Of a stretch of DNA of 64,000 nt, positions 54,421 through 64,000 are shown in pieces. The stretch covers positions 1,538,560 to 1,602,559 of the forward strand of contig VUYV01000055.1 in assembly GCA_008711295.1 (NCBI GenBank), in the 5' to 3' direction. This stretch comes from Anarhynchus alexandrinus (Eukaryota; Chordata; Aves; Charadriiformes; Charadriidae). A model generated the notes under the pieces. The model saw nothing but the letters and a program-made list of their open reading frames with translations. It had not been told where the DNA came from and did no database searches. A program made the position numbers and the translations under genes. The stretch's first letter is position 1; every line of letters starts with the position of its first letter.

Positions 54421-57400
54421 ATTAATAGTGTTGTATTATGCCACCTTGCAGTATTGATCAGAGCAATCCAGTCTGTGTGCAGTTCTACAGGGAGCTCCTT
54501 GAATCCAGGCACTGAGGCTTGGTAGGAGAGTACGTAGCTATAAGCTTTATTGATTGCTGTATTCATTTAGCACTGGCCAAACTCCCAAGGCCCTACCTCT
54601 GGGCTTATTCAAAATTTACAGAGAAGTTTCTTCTGTTGTATAATCCTGGTCATCAATCCGAGGGGATGTCCCTTGGACATTACACAGCACAGCTTGAAGC
54701 AACTCAAAACTCTCACAAGAGCCAGAATGACTACTGCTGAACTTCCCAGACGTTTCCAGTAAGCACAGCAGACTTATTTAAGGTTGTGTGTTGGAGCCAT
54801 GGGCTCCTTCTTAAGGCTTCAGTCTGAATATTTTCCACTGTCCTCAGAAATATAAATGAAACTTGAAAGAGGCAACTGAGTATATCTCCTGAAACAAGGT
54901 CCCCTCAGATGGCAAAGAGGCAGGAGGCTGCCAAGGAACAGAGGCAGCTTGTTCTGAGGATTGGGATTAGACGAGCAGTGTAAGGCACTGCAGAAGTCTG
55001 TGGCAGAAGGCATCATTTAGAGAACCCTAAACCTCGTTGGCCCTCAGATTGTCCTAAATATTCTTCAAGTCCATTCTGGGAGTTGAGGATCAAGATCAAT
55101 ACAGTGAAAAGGTGACTTGGATGCACTTTTCTTCTCATGGTCGTGATGAACATAAACTAAGAATTGAGTCCCTGGTGTGGTGGCACATAGTTTCACTGTC
55201 GTTTCTCAAGGTTTCAAGCTTCTGTCCGGCTGAATGGAAACTAGAGACCAGTTTCCAGACATGAGCCCTTGAGAAGAAAAGTTTCCAAAAAGCTGCAAAA
55301 CTTTACCTTGTATGTAACCTGTGCACTAATGCATTCTGCTGATAAAATCCCACAGTTGTGTATCATTTCAAATCCTTCCACTGGCTTTCAGGCAGTAACT
55401 GAAAAGTAAAAAAGCAAGGTGATCATTGCCTCAATAAAAACCTTTCAAAGACAAGTGTAAATGAATGCTGTGAAATACACATTTTTTTCCCCCATGCGCC
55501 TCACAGATCTGAACTCTGAGGATCAATCAGTTGCACACAGGAGTCATGACCCTGCTCTCACTGCTCTAAGGAACTGTTGTCTCACTGCATGCTATGACCC
55601 TTGGTGTGAACCTGGTAATTTTACTACTTGTGGGTCTATCAACAACAAGCCCTCTGTGGTCCCAATGTGCTTAAGAAAACTTAATTCCTCTTGTTCCAAA
55701 TGTAGGGATTTCTTTTGTGCCAATTACCCTTTGACACTGCTATTCAAGCTTACTTCTCCAAACACTGGTCCCATAAACACTGCTCCCTTCACGGGGAGAG
55801 AAGCTGGCAATAGCAAAGGAGAGCTGTTGCAAAAATGTTTTCTCTTGAAGTTCCCATTTTGGGATGGCAGCTAAATGTATGTCACTGCCTTTTAGAAAGC
55901 TTTACATAACAGCTGGATAGCTGACTTCCCCATGACTTAATCTACGATTGTCTTGTAGGTTTAGCGGACAGGTTGTGAAAGCTTTATTGTCCCCGTGGTA
56001 GTGTTAGATCTTCCCACGAATCTATGGGTGAAATCAGGTTCCTAGAAATCCCTATCCGTATACACCTTAGCATCGACTGCCTCGTGGCCAGTCACAGTTT
56101 CAGAGAAACCTTCCGTATGGCTATACTTGGAAATACATATTTCAGTTACTACATTTGCAGACTGAAATCGCTTCCTCCGACAAGGAGGTGAGTCCTGGCC
56201 AAGCCACTGTTCAGATGCTGCAGCAGCAGAAGCAGCAGCATTGTTAACGCCTACAGTTGCTCTGCTTACTGATTCTGTAGAAGGAGAATCAGGGCAGTGC
56301 ACATATGTCTGTTAGCAACCATCTACGTGCGAACTATCCATCAGGGGCTAGGAAGTGAAAAGCTGGTATGGAGCACATCAGAGCACAAGGGGCTGCTTGG
56401 CCTTCTCCACTCCGCTCCTGCACTGGTGACTTTTATCTACCACTCCGCTCCTTTACCGAGCAAATAAATAAATTGGCCGTCTCTTTCTGTCATAAGGTTC
56501 TGGTGCCTTTTCCAGCTGAGTGGCAGGCTACCCCCGGAGCGGGCAGCCGGGCGGCACAGTTCGTTTGCAAAATGAGCGGGCTGGTGGCCCTGGGACACAG
56601 GAGCACTGTGAGAGACCTGAAGGAGGGGAAGCACAATTGATGGCAGCTGATAGCTTGACGGCCGGGAGGCCTTTCACGGGCTCATCCAAGGCACAAAATG
56701 CCACTTCTGGTTCTTGAGAAGGGCAGAACGAGCTTAAAAAAGGATGAAGGCTGACATTGCAAAGGGGCGTTGTTGAGGGAGACTGGGCTCTCTTCCTGGC
56801 CACCGGTCTGCTCTGGGGCTTTCAGGAATGCGCTACCTCTTGCTCAGCTGGGATTTCTGCACCTCTCTGTAACTCACCGAGTTAGACTGTGCTCCTTGGG
56901 GCAAAGCCTCAGCCGCCTGCCCAGCTTCTCAGCAGGGCTCCTTGGCTGGTACTCAGCCCCGCTCCTGCTGCAGTGCCCTGGCTGCTCCTCGCCGCGGAGG
57001 GAAGGGAGCAGGGGGACCTCCTATGTGTCTGCAAGGAGCCCACAGCCAGACCTTAGCTGTGACTGAACGTGGAGCGAGCTGGGGGCTCGTCTCTTATTTG
57101 GGGGTGTGGTTGGGAGCAGCCACCGTGCAAATTAGTAACGCTACTCACCTCGCCTCTTCGGTGATTAAAATGTTGGGTGACAAGGTTCATTTTTGGACAG
57201 ATGCAGGCAAGTAGAGAGAGTGAGCTGCAATTGTTAGCAACATGCAGGATATGTTTTTTAATGCCTGGCATTCCCTTGCTGAAAGACCACAAGGATGACC
57301 TGTGACCCAGTTCATCTGGCCTAAAGCTTTCTTCTCTAGACAAATAAGAAGGTTCACTGTCTGCTTTTTCTTTTCTTCCGGTCATTCTGTGAAAAAAATA

Positions 57401-58963
57401 ATGTTTCTCTTGCTGTAGCTATTGGCATTTTTAACCAAAAGTTAGCAGCTCGGGAACGGGTAGCCTGCCAAAGCAGTCACCACGCGCTGCAAGGTGAGGG
57501 TTGTCCACATTGGCTATGGGCTGGACAGGCTGCGACAGGGAGCAGGGAAGAAGGAATGAAAGTGGATGAAGGTTGTGGGATCATGTTCACTTTTCAGGGT
57601 TACACTGGATTGTCTTAATTATAGTAATGCTACCTGGTTCCCTCACCCCAGGATCTTTCAGTCATGTCCAATGGGGGTGCTTAAATAAGCAGCAGTAAAT
57701 TTCTTTCCTTTAGCATGTGGCACTGGTGAAACTATGTTCCCATTGCTGGCTGATTTACTGAAGAAGCTACTGTCCCGGTCTAAGTTTACTGCCAAGTCCT
57801 GTTGTGGTCACGGAGCAAAAAGGGAGTTTTTTTATACACACCCCCTAAGTATTGGAGGGAACAATATTTTTTGTTCAGAAAACTTTTTGCCTAAGCTGAA
57901 ACAAAAAATGGGGAAACCCTCAGCCCCAAAGAAGAGAGCTTTGGAAAGTTATGTGGCACAGATACACAGACTATCCACTGAATTTGTATGAACTGGATTT
58001 TTCCTGACATGCTAACTAATGACACTGAAATTTGAGTGCCCTTTGATCTTTGATACTGATTACAGCAGTTCAGTTTCGAAGGACAGACTTGGGTCGTCTA
58101 TTATTATTATAGCGGGTTTAGTGTTTTTGTTTGAGCAGCTCGGTTAATTTTGGGTGGAAAAGGCCTTATTCTCCTGAGGTTAGCGCTTTGGGTAGTCACT
58201 TCCTGAAGAGCTTCCTCTCTGATGGCTCCCTTTGGGCACTTATTTCCAGTAAGTTAAGGTGGGCTTTTGGGTCAGAGCTTACAGAGCTGTGAGTCAGGGG
58301 AGAATCAAGGATGATGTATTTTTCTCTCTTTTTCTATCTCTCTACTGCTTTATTTCTGGGAAATCAAATATAACAGTTTAATCAAAAAGGAAGTGGGAAA
58401 CAATATAAAAAATACTGCCTAGCTTTTGCACAAATAAAGAATAAATGAAATAGAAGCATATTCATCAAAATCCAAGTCAATACTGAAATAAAGTTGGCCC
58501 CTGTTGGTATATGCAACATAAAGGGAAAAGAAAAAAAGTGGGGAGCACAGCACTTATAAAAAGGATTTTTTTTTTTTGTGAAATAGCTGTATTTCAGAAT
58601 ATAATAGCAGTAATGCCCTCTATGCATAAATGTTACAGGGGGGAAACTTGGGGTTTAAATTAAATATTTTTCTTTCTCTGCAAAAAGAATAGCAGAGAAT
58701 AGCTTTGGATACAGCTTAGGACTGGGAATTAAGACCTCGGTAATTTTGGGGGGGAGGGCGGGGCTGAACTACAAATAGCCAATGTGATCGATAGTAACAG
58801 GGCAGATGGGCCCTTTAAAGTCCTGGCAAGGCAGGAGGCCACACTCATAATACTGCGATGTACAGGGACCGGGAATCCACCCAGGGAACTGGGAATCCTC
58901 CCAGGGGCTCCCAGCCAACAGCCTTAAATAAAGCTCTGGTGCAGAAGGAGCATTGGAAACGTT
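54421..58963. other. Unique noncoding sequence, GC-richer at 56500-57130
   Basis: No gene is supported. Frames of up to 137 codons (55461-55874, plus) are unrecognised. 56500-57130 is GC-rich with a moderate number of CpGs (about 27 by hand count) but less clear than the blocks at 41.6 and 51.4 kb. A G-rich GC-box-like word GGGAGGGCGGGGC lies near 58752. Confidence 0.5.
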
Positions 58964-58994
58964 AAAAAAAGAAAAAAAAAGAAAAAAAAAAAAA
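58964..58994 (+). repeat. A-rich tract with periodic G
   Basis: A7 G A9 G A13: an interrupted poly-A run of 31 bp. No processed gene copy was recognised upstream. Confidence 0.95.
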
Positions 58995-61900
58995 GGCAAG
59001 GCAAAGTAGGCTGCAAAGGGACTATCTGTAGAAATATTTGTCCTAAACTGTCTGAGGGAAACCACTGCCTGGTTTTTGTTTGTTGCTCTTTCTCTTAGTC
59101 TGGGTTTGGGGAAGAGCCGCTCAGGTGTTTTCCCTGGCACAGCTACAGTGCTTGGCCCTGTGACCTGGCAGAAAATGAGTTGGGGCTGCCCTCACCAGCT
59201 ACACATTGGTCCCTAAAAGGTGACCTGATTCCCACTCAGATCAGCAAGCACTCCTTCAGCTCACCCACACCACCCTCTTACAGAGCTCCAATATCTTAAT
59301 TCACCACCATGCCAGGAGGCATCCTCTGGGGGTAGAAAGGATTTGATCTCCTCAGGTGGAAGGACCTACCCAAGAACAGACTCTAATAGGAGACAGCGAC
59401 TCTTTGCCATGCCACCACTCAAAACAGTGTTTGGGAAAACTAAACGATGACCTGTTCCATCAGCTGATCACTGGATGCGTGTTTTCCCCTCAGTTTTTCT
59501 CACAGAGTACCAAAATGCTGTCAAGAAGGGCTTTGGGAAATTTTATTGCTTATCATTTGTTCTGGTCTTGTTCCTTAGGATCAGGAGAAGTTTTTGGGAT
59601 CAGGGTGTACATTTCTTTGAATAAAAGGTTGGGTTCACTGATGTCGATATAATTCTGCCATGGCTTTATCTATGTCATCTCAGTAAGATCTCTTGATGTC
59701 AAATGAATGATTTCTGGACAATGTAAGAATAAGACTGTACAGGTTAAGCCAACCTTGCCTTGCATATTGTCTAAGAAACATAATCCGAAGAAAAATACTA
59801 CCAAATACTACCAAAGTGAAAGGCAGGAAAGAGCAGGAGCTCATCAAACCTTTTTCTTCCCTTTCCATTGATGTCTTTATGATAACCAGATTTTATGAGA
59901 AACAAAGATCTGGAAAAAAGCTTGGATCCAACTTCCTTTTGGCGTTGAGGGGACACCTGAGGAAATTCATAGAGCATTTCACAGAAATGTTTAATAAAAC
60001 CATCCTTGAGTCCCATACGGTCATCGGGGTTACAGAAACTCCAGTTTACTGCAGCTGGGAGGAGGCCAACAAATGGATCACATTGCCAAGTGGTTGTGGT
60101 ACTGGTAAAGTTTCTGTCGAGAGGTTTCAGTTCAGGTACACTTCACACCTGATGAAGGCCTTGCTTTCTTAACCTGGTTTTACAATGCGGCCCCTTGTTG
60201 GATGCGACCTAGCTTCTGGTGCCAAAGGTGCATGGTCCATTCAGTAGAGGATGCTAAACTACCTTCTTCATACTGACCTTTTCTTCCAGAAAAGGACAGA
60301 GGGATCCAGCACCTTCTTCTGAGGATGTTGGTCAGCTAGAAGTGTGGAAAGAGATGCCCAGAGTGCCAAGGGAAGCAGAGTAAGACACCAATGCCATGAT
60401 GCCATTACAGAGTAAATTGCTTCATCTAAGTCCCTCCTACTCTACCCAACAAAGGTTGTGTTGCACCAAGTGCCTGTGGTGACTCCCCTTACTGTCACTC
60501 TCTTTGAATGTGTTTTGGCAGGCCTGTATTTCCTGACTGATTTTTTTTACCATGGGTATTGGAAAGGCAGATGTGTGGTTTGCCTCCTGAGCAGAAGAGC
60601 AACTGCCTGCAGAATGCTGTTAGTTAACTGCATAAACTGAAGTGCTGTGAGTGGTGATTTTAGAATTGGTGTGTTCTTTTTTTCAGCTTATAAACCTATT
60701 TTGACATTTATATAGAGTCATAAAATATAGCAAGAATGTTTTAATATATTTACTTTCATAGGACGGCTATGTATATTCTGAAACTGAAGCTGTTATTTTT
60801 ATTTTCTTTACTTGTTATCCAGTAATATGTAAATTATTGATCACATCCACTCAGGCTTAGCAAATCTTGTATTCACATGTACCTTTTTAATGACTGAAAT
60901 TGTGATTTTTTTTAAGAGTCTGTGCATAGTAACATTAATTGGCATACAGTGCTGAAGAACTGCTTTAACCCACCTACCAAACAAATATGTCTGCCATGAT
61001 GCTGTCATAGTTACCTTTGATGTGAAATCACCATCCTATTGCGCAAGAAAGGAGGGGCTATGTTGTCTGGAAAGAAGAGTTTAGGTGACAAAGACACCGA
61101 TTTCTATGATGAGATTCTGCTGTTATTGCTGCTACTTTGACTTTACTGGAGTTGCTAAGATGCAGCTAAGGGCAGAAATGGAAACAGAATGTGCCTTATA
61201 AAGGAGTTAAGAGTGTTCCTCCTTTGTCTGGCAAAGAAAGAAAGAGGGAGAGGGGAGGACCCTCTGAGATTGTAATGTATTTGCTAAGAAAGAGACGACA
61301 AAGGTAGAGAGTGGAAAGTTTTGATGAAGTTGGAAGGACTGAATAAAGGAAGTTCCATTCAGGGTGGGAAGTGTGGTCTTCAACATCACCACCACTTTGG
61401 CTCCAAGTCAAATTAAATAATGGATGTTTTCCTTGACCTTGTGCTACTTTCACAGTGTGTTATATGATACCTTCAAAAATTGAACTGGCCCTTAATAATA
61501 CTCCTTACTTTGGTGTTATTATTGGAGTACCACATACAGCCTAATCCTCCAGGATTCGCTTGGACAAGACTGCCAGTGTTTTCAGAGCAGGTTTCACCAA
61601 ACTGTCCAAAGAAAGCTTGTGAATACAGCCTCATTTCAGAGCAGCACTACACATTCCCAATGCTCGCTGAAATGGTAGCTGAAATGGGTTAGAAATATCA
61701 CAGCAGCAGTGTTTGGAGATATGTCAGCATTGCTTGTTTTCAGCAGTCTGGAAATACTATGAGAGTGGCTGGAAGCAGCAAGAGAGGAGTGAGGCTGTTC
61801 AATGGGAAATAATGAACTTCAGATTAAGGTGGAAGACAGACGGGTTCCTCTTGGAATCAGCTCGTTCACCTCTGGCCCCTAGAAAACGTGCAGTAATGGG

Positions 61901-63799
61901 CCAATGCTATCAAGGACCTGTAACTGTGAGCTCAGAACTCTTTCAGATCAGCATAAATAGGATCTGTCTGTGCTTGTAGAGATGCCTAGTCTGCATTTTT
62001 ATAGGTGCATAAATAACTTGGCAAACTAAATTAATGCACAAGCCAGGTTAAGACCTTTATAAAAGAAAAAGATTGTTGCATTATTGGCATTAACGTGATT
62101 GAAAGGGTGAGTGCAGAGATATAATGCCATGTGGTGGCAAGCAAGGCCTATGGTAAGCTTTCTGCTTCCCCAGGCGCTGGGAAATAGGGTGGCAGGTTGG
62201 GGAAGTAGAGCGGAGAGCGACCAGTGTGCCACCCTTGAGGATCTTCCTCAGGTTTTCCCTGACATCTTTGCTAGTGAAGGAATGGAAAACTTTGCCCATC
62301 CTCACCTGCTGGAGAGTCTAGAGTATTTATATGCTTTTCCCTTAGGACAGGAGAAGGATTGCCCTCATGCACTGCACAGTACTTTTCCTTTATTTGTACT
62401 TTGCCTGCTGCCTCCAAATGCGCTCGCCATCTTAACCCCAAACAGATCTCTCGTTCAAGAAAATGCTGCCTAAAATGAAGAATTTGGAAGAGCTCATGAA
62501 AATACACTTGGATGTGATAAAGCATTCAGGTTACAAACGAGTAATGTTCAGAGTGTGCACAGAGCACTAGGGGGAAGGACAGAGTATGAGGAGGAGGGAA
62601 GGAGAGCTCAGCGTTGTCAGAAAGCCACAAGACCTTTGAATTATTACACTGAAAATTGAAACTGCTCTATCAAAATTGATGGAAGTGCCATGTAAGGTTG
62701 TTCTCCCCTGTACCTTATTTCCAAAGTTTGCACTTTGAAATGTGTTTATCTGTAATTTAAACCTGTGGGTCTGACTCTGAGTGACCTCGAGTTATTTTTT
62801 TAAGCAGTCTCTATTTACGTGACTCTATGCATGATGACCCTATGGGCACAGAAAGACATGCTGATGTGCTTTGAAATCAAAATGAATACACACCCCCCTG
62901 CCTTTCTTTTCACCCTTCCTCATGTGGTAGCTCCTGGAAATTTGTCTTTTCTCTAAGAAAAGATCACAGAAAAATTGGCATGTTATTGTCAGGAGAATGC
63001 ATGAAACTAATGGCATAGCTACAGTATTACGCACATTATTAAAATACACGTGTGTGTGTGTACAGTCTCACCTTCTACACCATGTGAGAGCAATTCAGCA
63101 AAATCATTACAATTCATCATATATTGTGTCCCCCCCCCACTACTTGAAGATGAAAGTTTTCAATACTGATGCTGCAAAGTGGGTATTATGTTGATTTATG
63201 CTAATCAGTTCTATAGATACTGTCATATTATGTTGTTAAGTGATGACATTGGTGCAGTACTGTTGCTTCCAGTGTTAACAGCCCACCAGTGTTGGTGTGA
63301 CAACAGTAGGGGAGCCACCCACCTCTACAGTCTCTGTGGTCTGCTAGGTACAGCTGGGAGCTGGGGTCTTCTTTGGATTTTCCTTTTGTTATGCCTTTAT
63401 TGGCACAGCTTGATATATAGAGGTTGCAAAGGTGTTAAAAACAAGACATTTCTCAAAAGCCTTCCAGTTTATTACTGTTTAGCCTCAATGGTGGACATGA
63501 GACCTTTCTCGGGCACCCATCCAATGTCCATCTGTGCATCTCGTGGTAGAGTAAGAAACCTCTGTATGAGCCAGCAATCTCTGTGCCTTATGAGCAAAGA
63601 GCTTAACCATGCCTGTAAGCAAGGCTATCTAGCCCCTCTCAAGATGGTGAGGAGTATGGATGTTGCTCAAGACCTCCCTACTGTCCGCAGTAGTGGGACT
63701 ACTTGGAAGGACTGAAGAGAGAGGGGCAAGGGCCGGGAAGGGCGACGATCGGCTGCTCTTCTTTTGCAGCATGGACACACTGACTCTGCCTTCGTAGAA
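58995..63799. other. Unique noncoding sequence
   Basis: No gene is supported. Long frames at 59816-60172 (118 codons), 62111-62473 (120 codons) and 63179-63715 (178 codons, opening with GTG) resemble nothing I know. A second TTGCGCAA palindrome lies at 61039-61046. A weak CTCF-like word ACTAGGGGGAAG lies near 62566. A short (GT)n run lies at about 63048-63060 and C8 near 63131. 60650-60920 is AT-rich. Confidence 0.5.
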
Positions 63800-64000
63800 C
63801 CACAGAATCATAGAATGCTTTAGGTTGGAAGGGACCTTAAAGATCATCCAGTTCCAACCCCCCTGCCATAGGCAGGGACACCTCCCACTAGACCAGGCTG
63901 CCCAAGGCCACATCCAGCCTGGCCTTAAACACCTCCAGGGATGGAGCTTCCACAACTTCTCTGGGCAACCAGTTCCAGTGCCTTACCGCCCTCAGAGTGA
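63800..64000 (-). mobile_element. CR1 LINE tail, cut by window edge, minus strand
   Basis: On the plus strand ACCACAGAATCATAGAATGC, TTTAGGTTGGAAGGGACCTT, ATCCAGTTCCAACCCCCCTG, CACCTCCCACTAGACCAGGC and CACCTCCAGGGATGGAGCTT give the reverse complement of a CR1 3' end, with the tip near 63800. The element continues beyond 64000. It shares the CCATAGGCAGGGACACCTCC block with the copy at 17143 (in reverse complement), so both are the same subfamily in opposite orientation. Confidence 0.97.

Noticed and set aside
62561..62580. CTCF site ACTAGGGGGAAG
   Set aside because: The 3' half departs from the consensus at several positions; noted only as weak.
63179..63715. 178-codon plus-strand open frame
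   Set aside because: Opens with GTG; hydrophobic start is a by-product of T-rich sequence; no family recognised and no splice-bounded exon seen.
1..64000. CRISPR array, operon structure, bacterial genes
   Set aside because: The sequence is vertebrate; tandem repeats found here have no uniform repeat-spacer layout and no associated genes.

Overview
The window reads as avian nuclear DNA from a gene-poor, AT-leaning region. The main clue is several CR1 LINE copies ending in the bird/reptile 3' signature ATTCTATGATTCTAT, on both strands (7066-7415, 17143-17548, 22281-22423, 63800-64000). A second clue is a solo LTR (32119-33258) of a type I associate, from memory, with ERVL-like elements of neoavian birds. 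I cannot name the species or chromosome.

I find no protein-coding gene, tRNA or rRNA that I can support. Open reading frames longer than about 100 codons show no family I recognise. The longest (251 codons, inside the LTR) lies antisense to the element and opens with GTG. The 208-codon frame at 41529-42155 opens with TTG. I therefore treat the window as intergenic or deep-intronic sequence and annotate its repeats, structures and candidate regulatory blocks.

Layout: 0-7 kb holds a diverged tandem array of about 56-bp hairpin-bearing units (1545-2095), a purine/pyrimidine switch (3061-3124) and a minus-strand CR1. 7-17 kb is mostly unique sequence with paired AP-1 motifs and several homeodomain-core-rich blocks, one with a 41-bp direct duplication. 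17-23.2 kb is the oldest transposon cluster: a CR1 tail, a probable minus-strand LINE fragment, and a CR1-superfamily reverse-transcriptase relic with readable peptide motifs, interrupted by a younger CR1 tail. 23-32 kb is unique sequence with GC-richer patches and a 22-bp minisatellite. 32.1-33.3 kb is the solo LTR with a perfect 5-bp target-site duplication. 33-41 kb contains two adjacent foldbacks near 38 kb (the second a near-perfect 79-nt hairpin of microRNA-precursor size) and copies of an ancient palindromic repeat. 41.3-42.1 kb and 51.4-51.8 kb are CpG-island-like; the second ends in a 35-bp perfectly alternating purine-pyrimidine tract. 42-64 kb is otherwise unique AT-rich sequence with a MIR-like SINE relic, candidate conserved noncoding blocks and a terminal CR1 cut by the window edge.

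The features do not form a pathway. The best leads are the 79-nt hairpin, the hairpin-unit tandem array, the two CpG-island-like blocks without a recognisable gene, and the in-frame 45-bp repeats inside the LTR. Conservation and expression, which would settle most regulatory calls, cannot be judged from one sequence.
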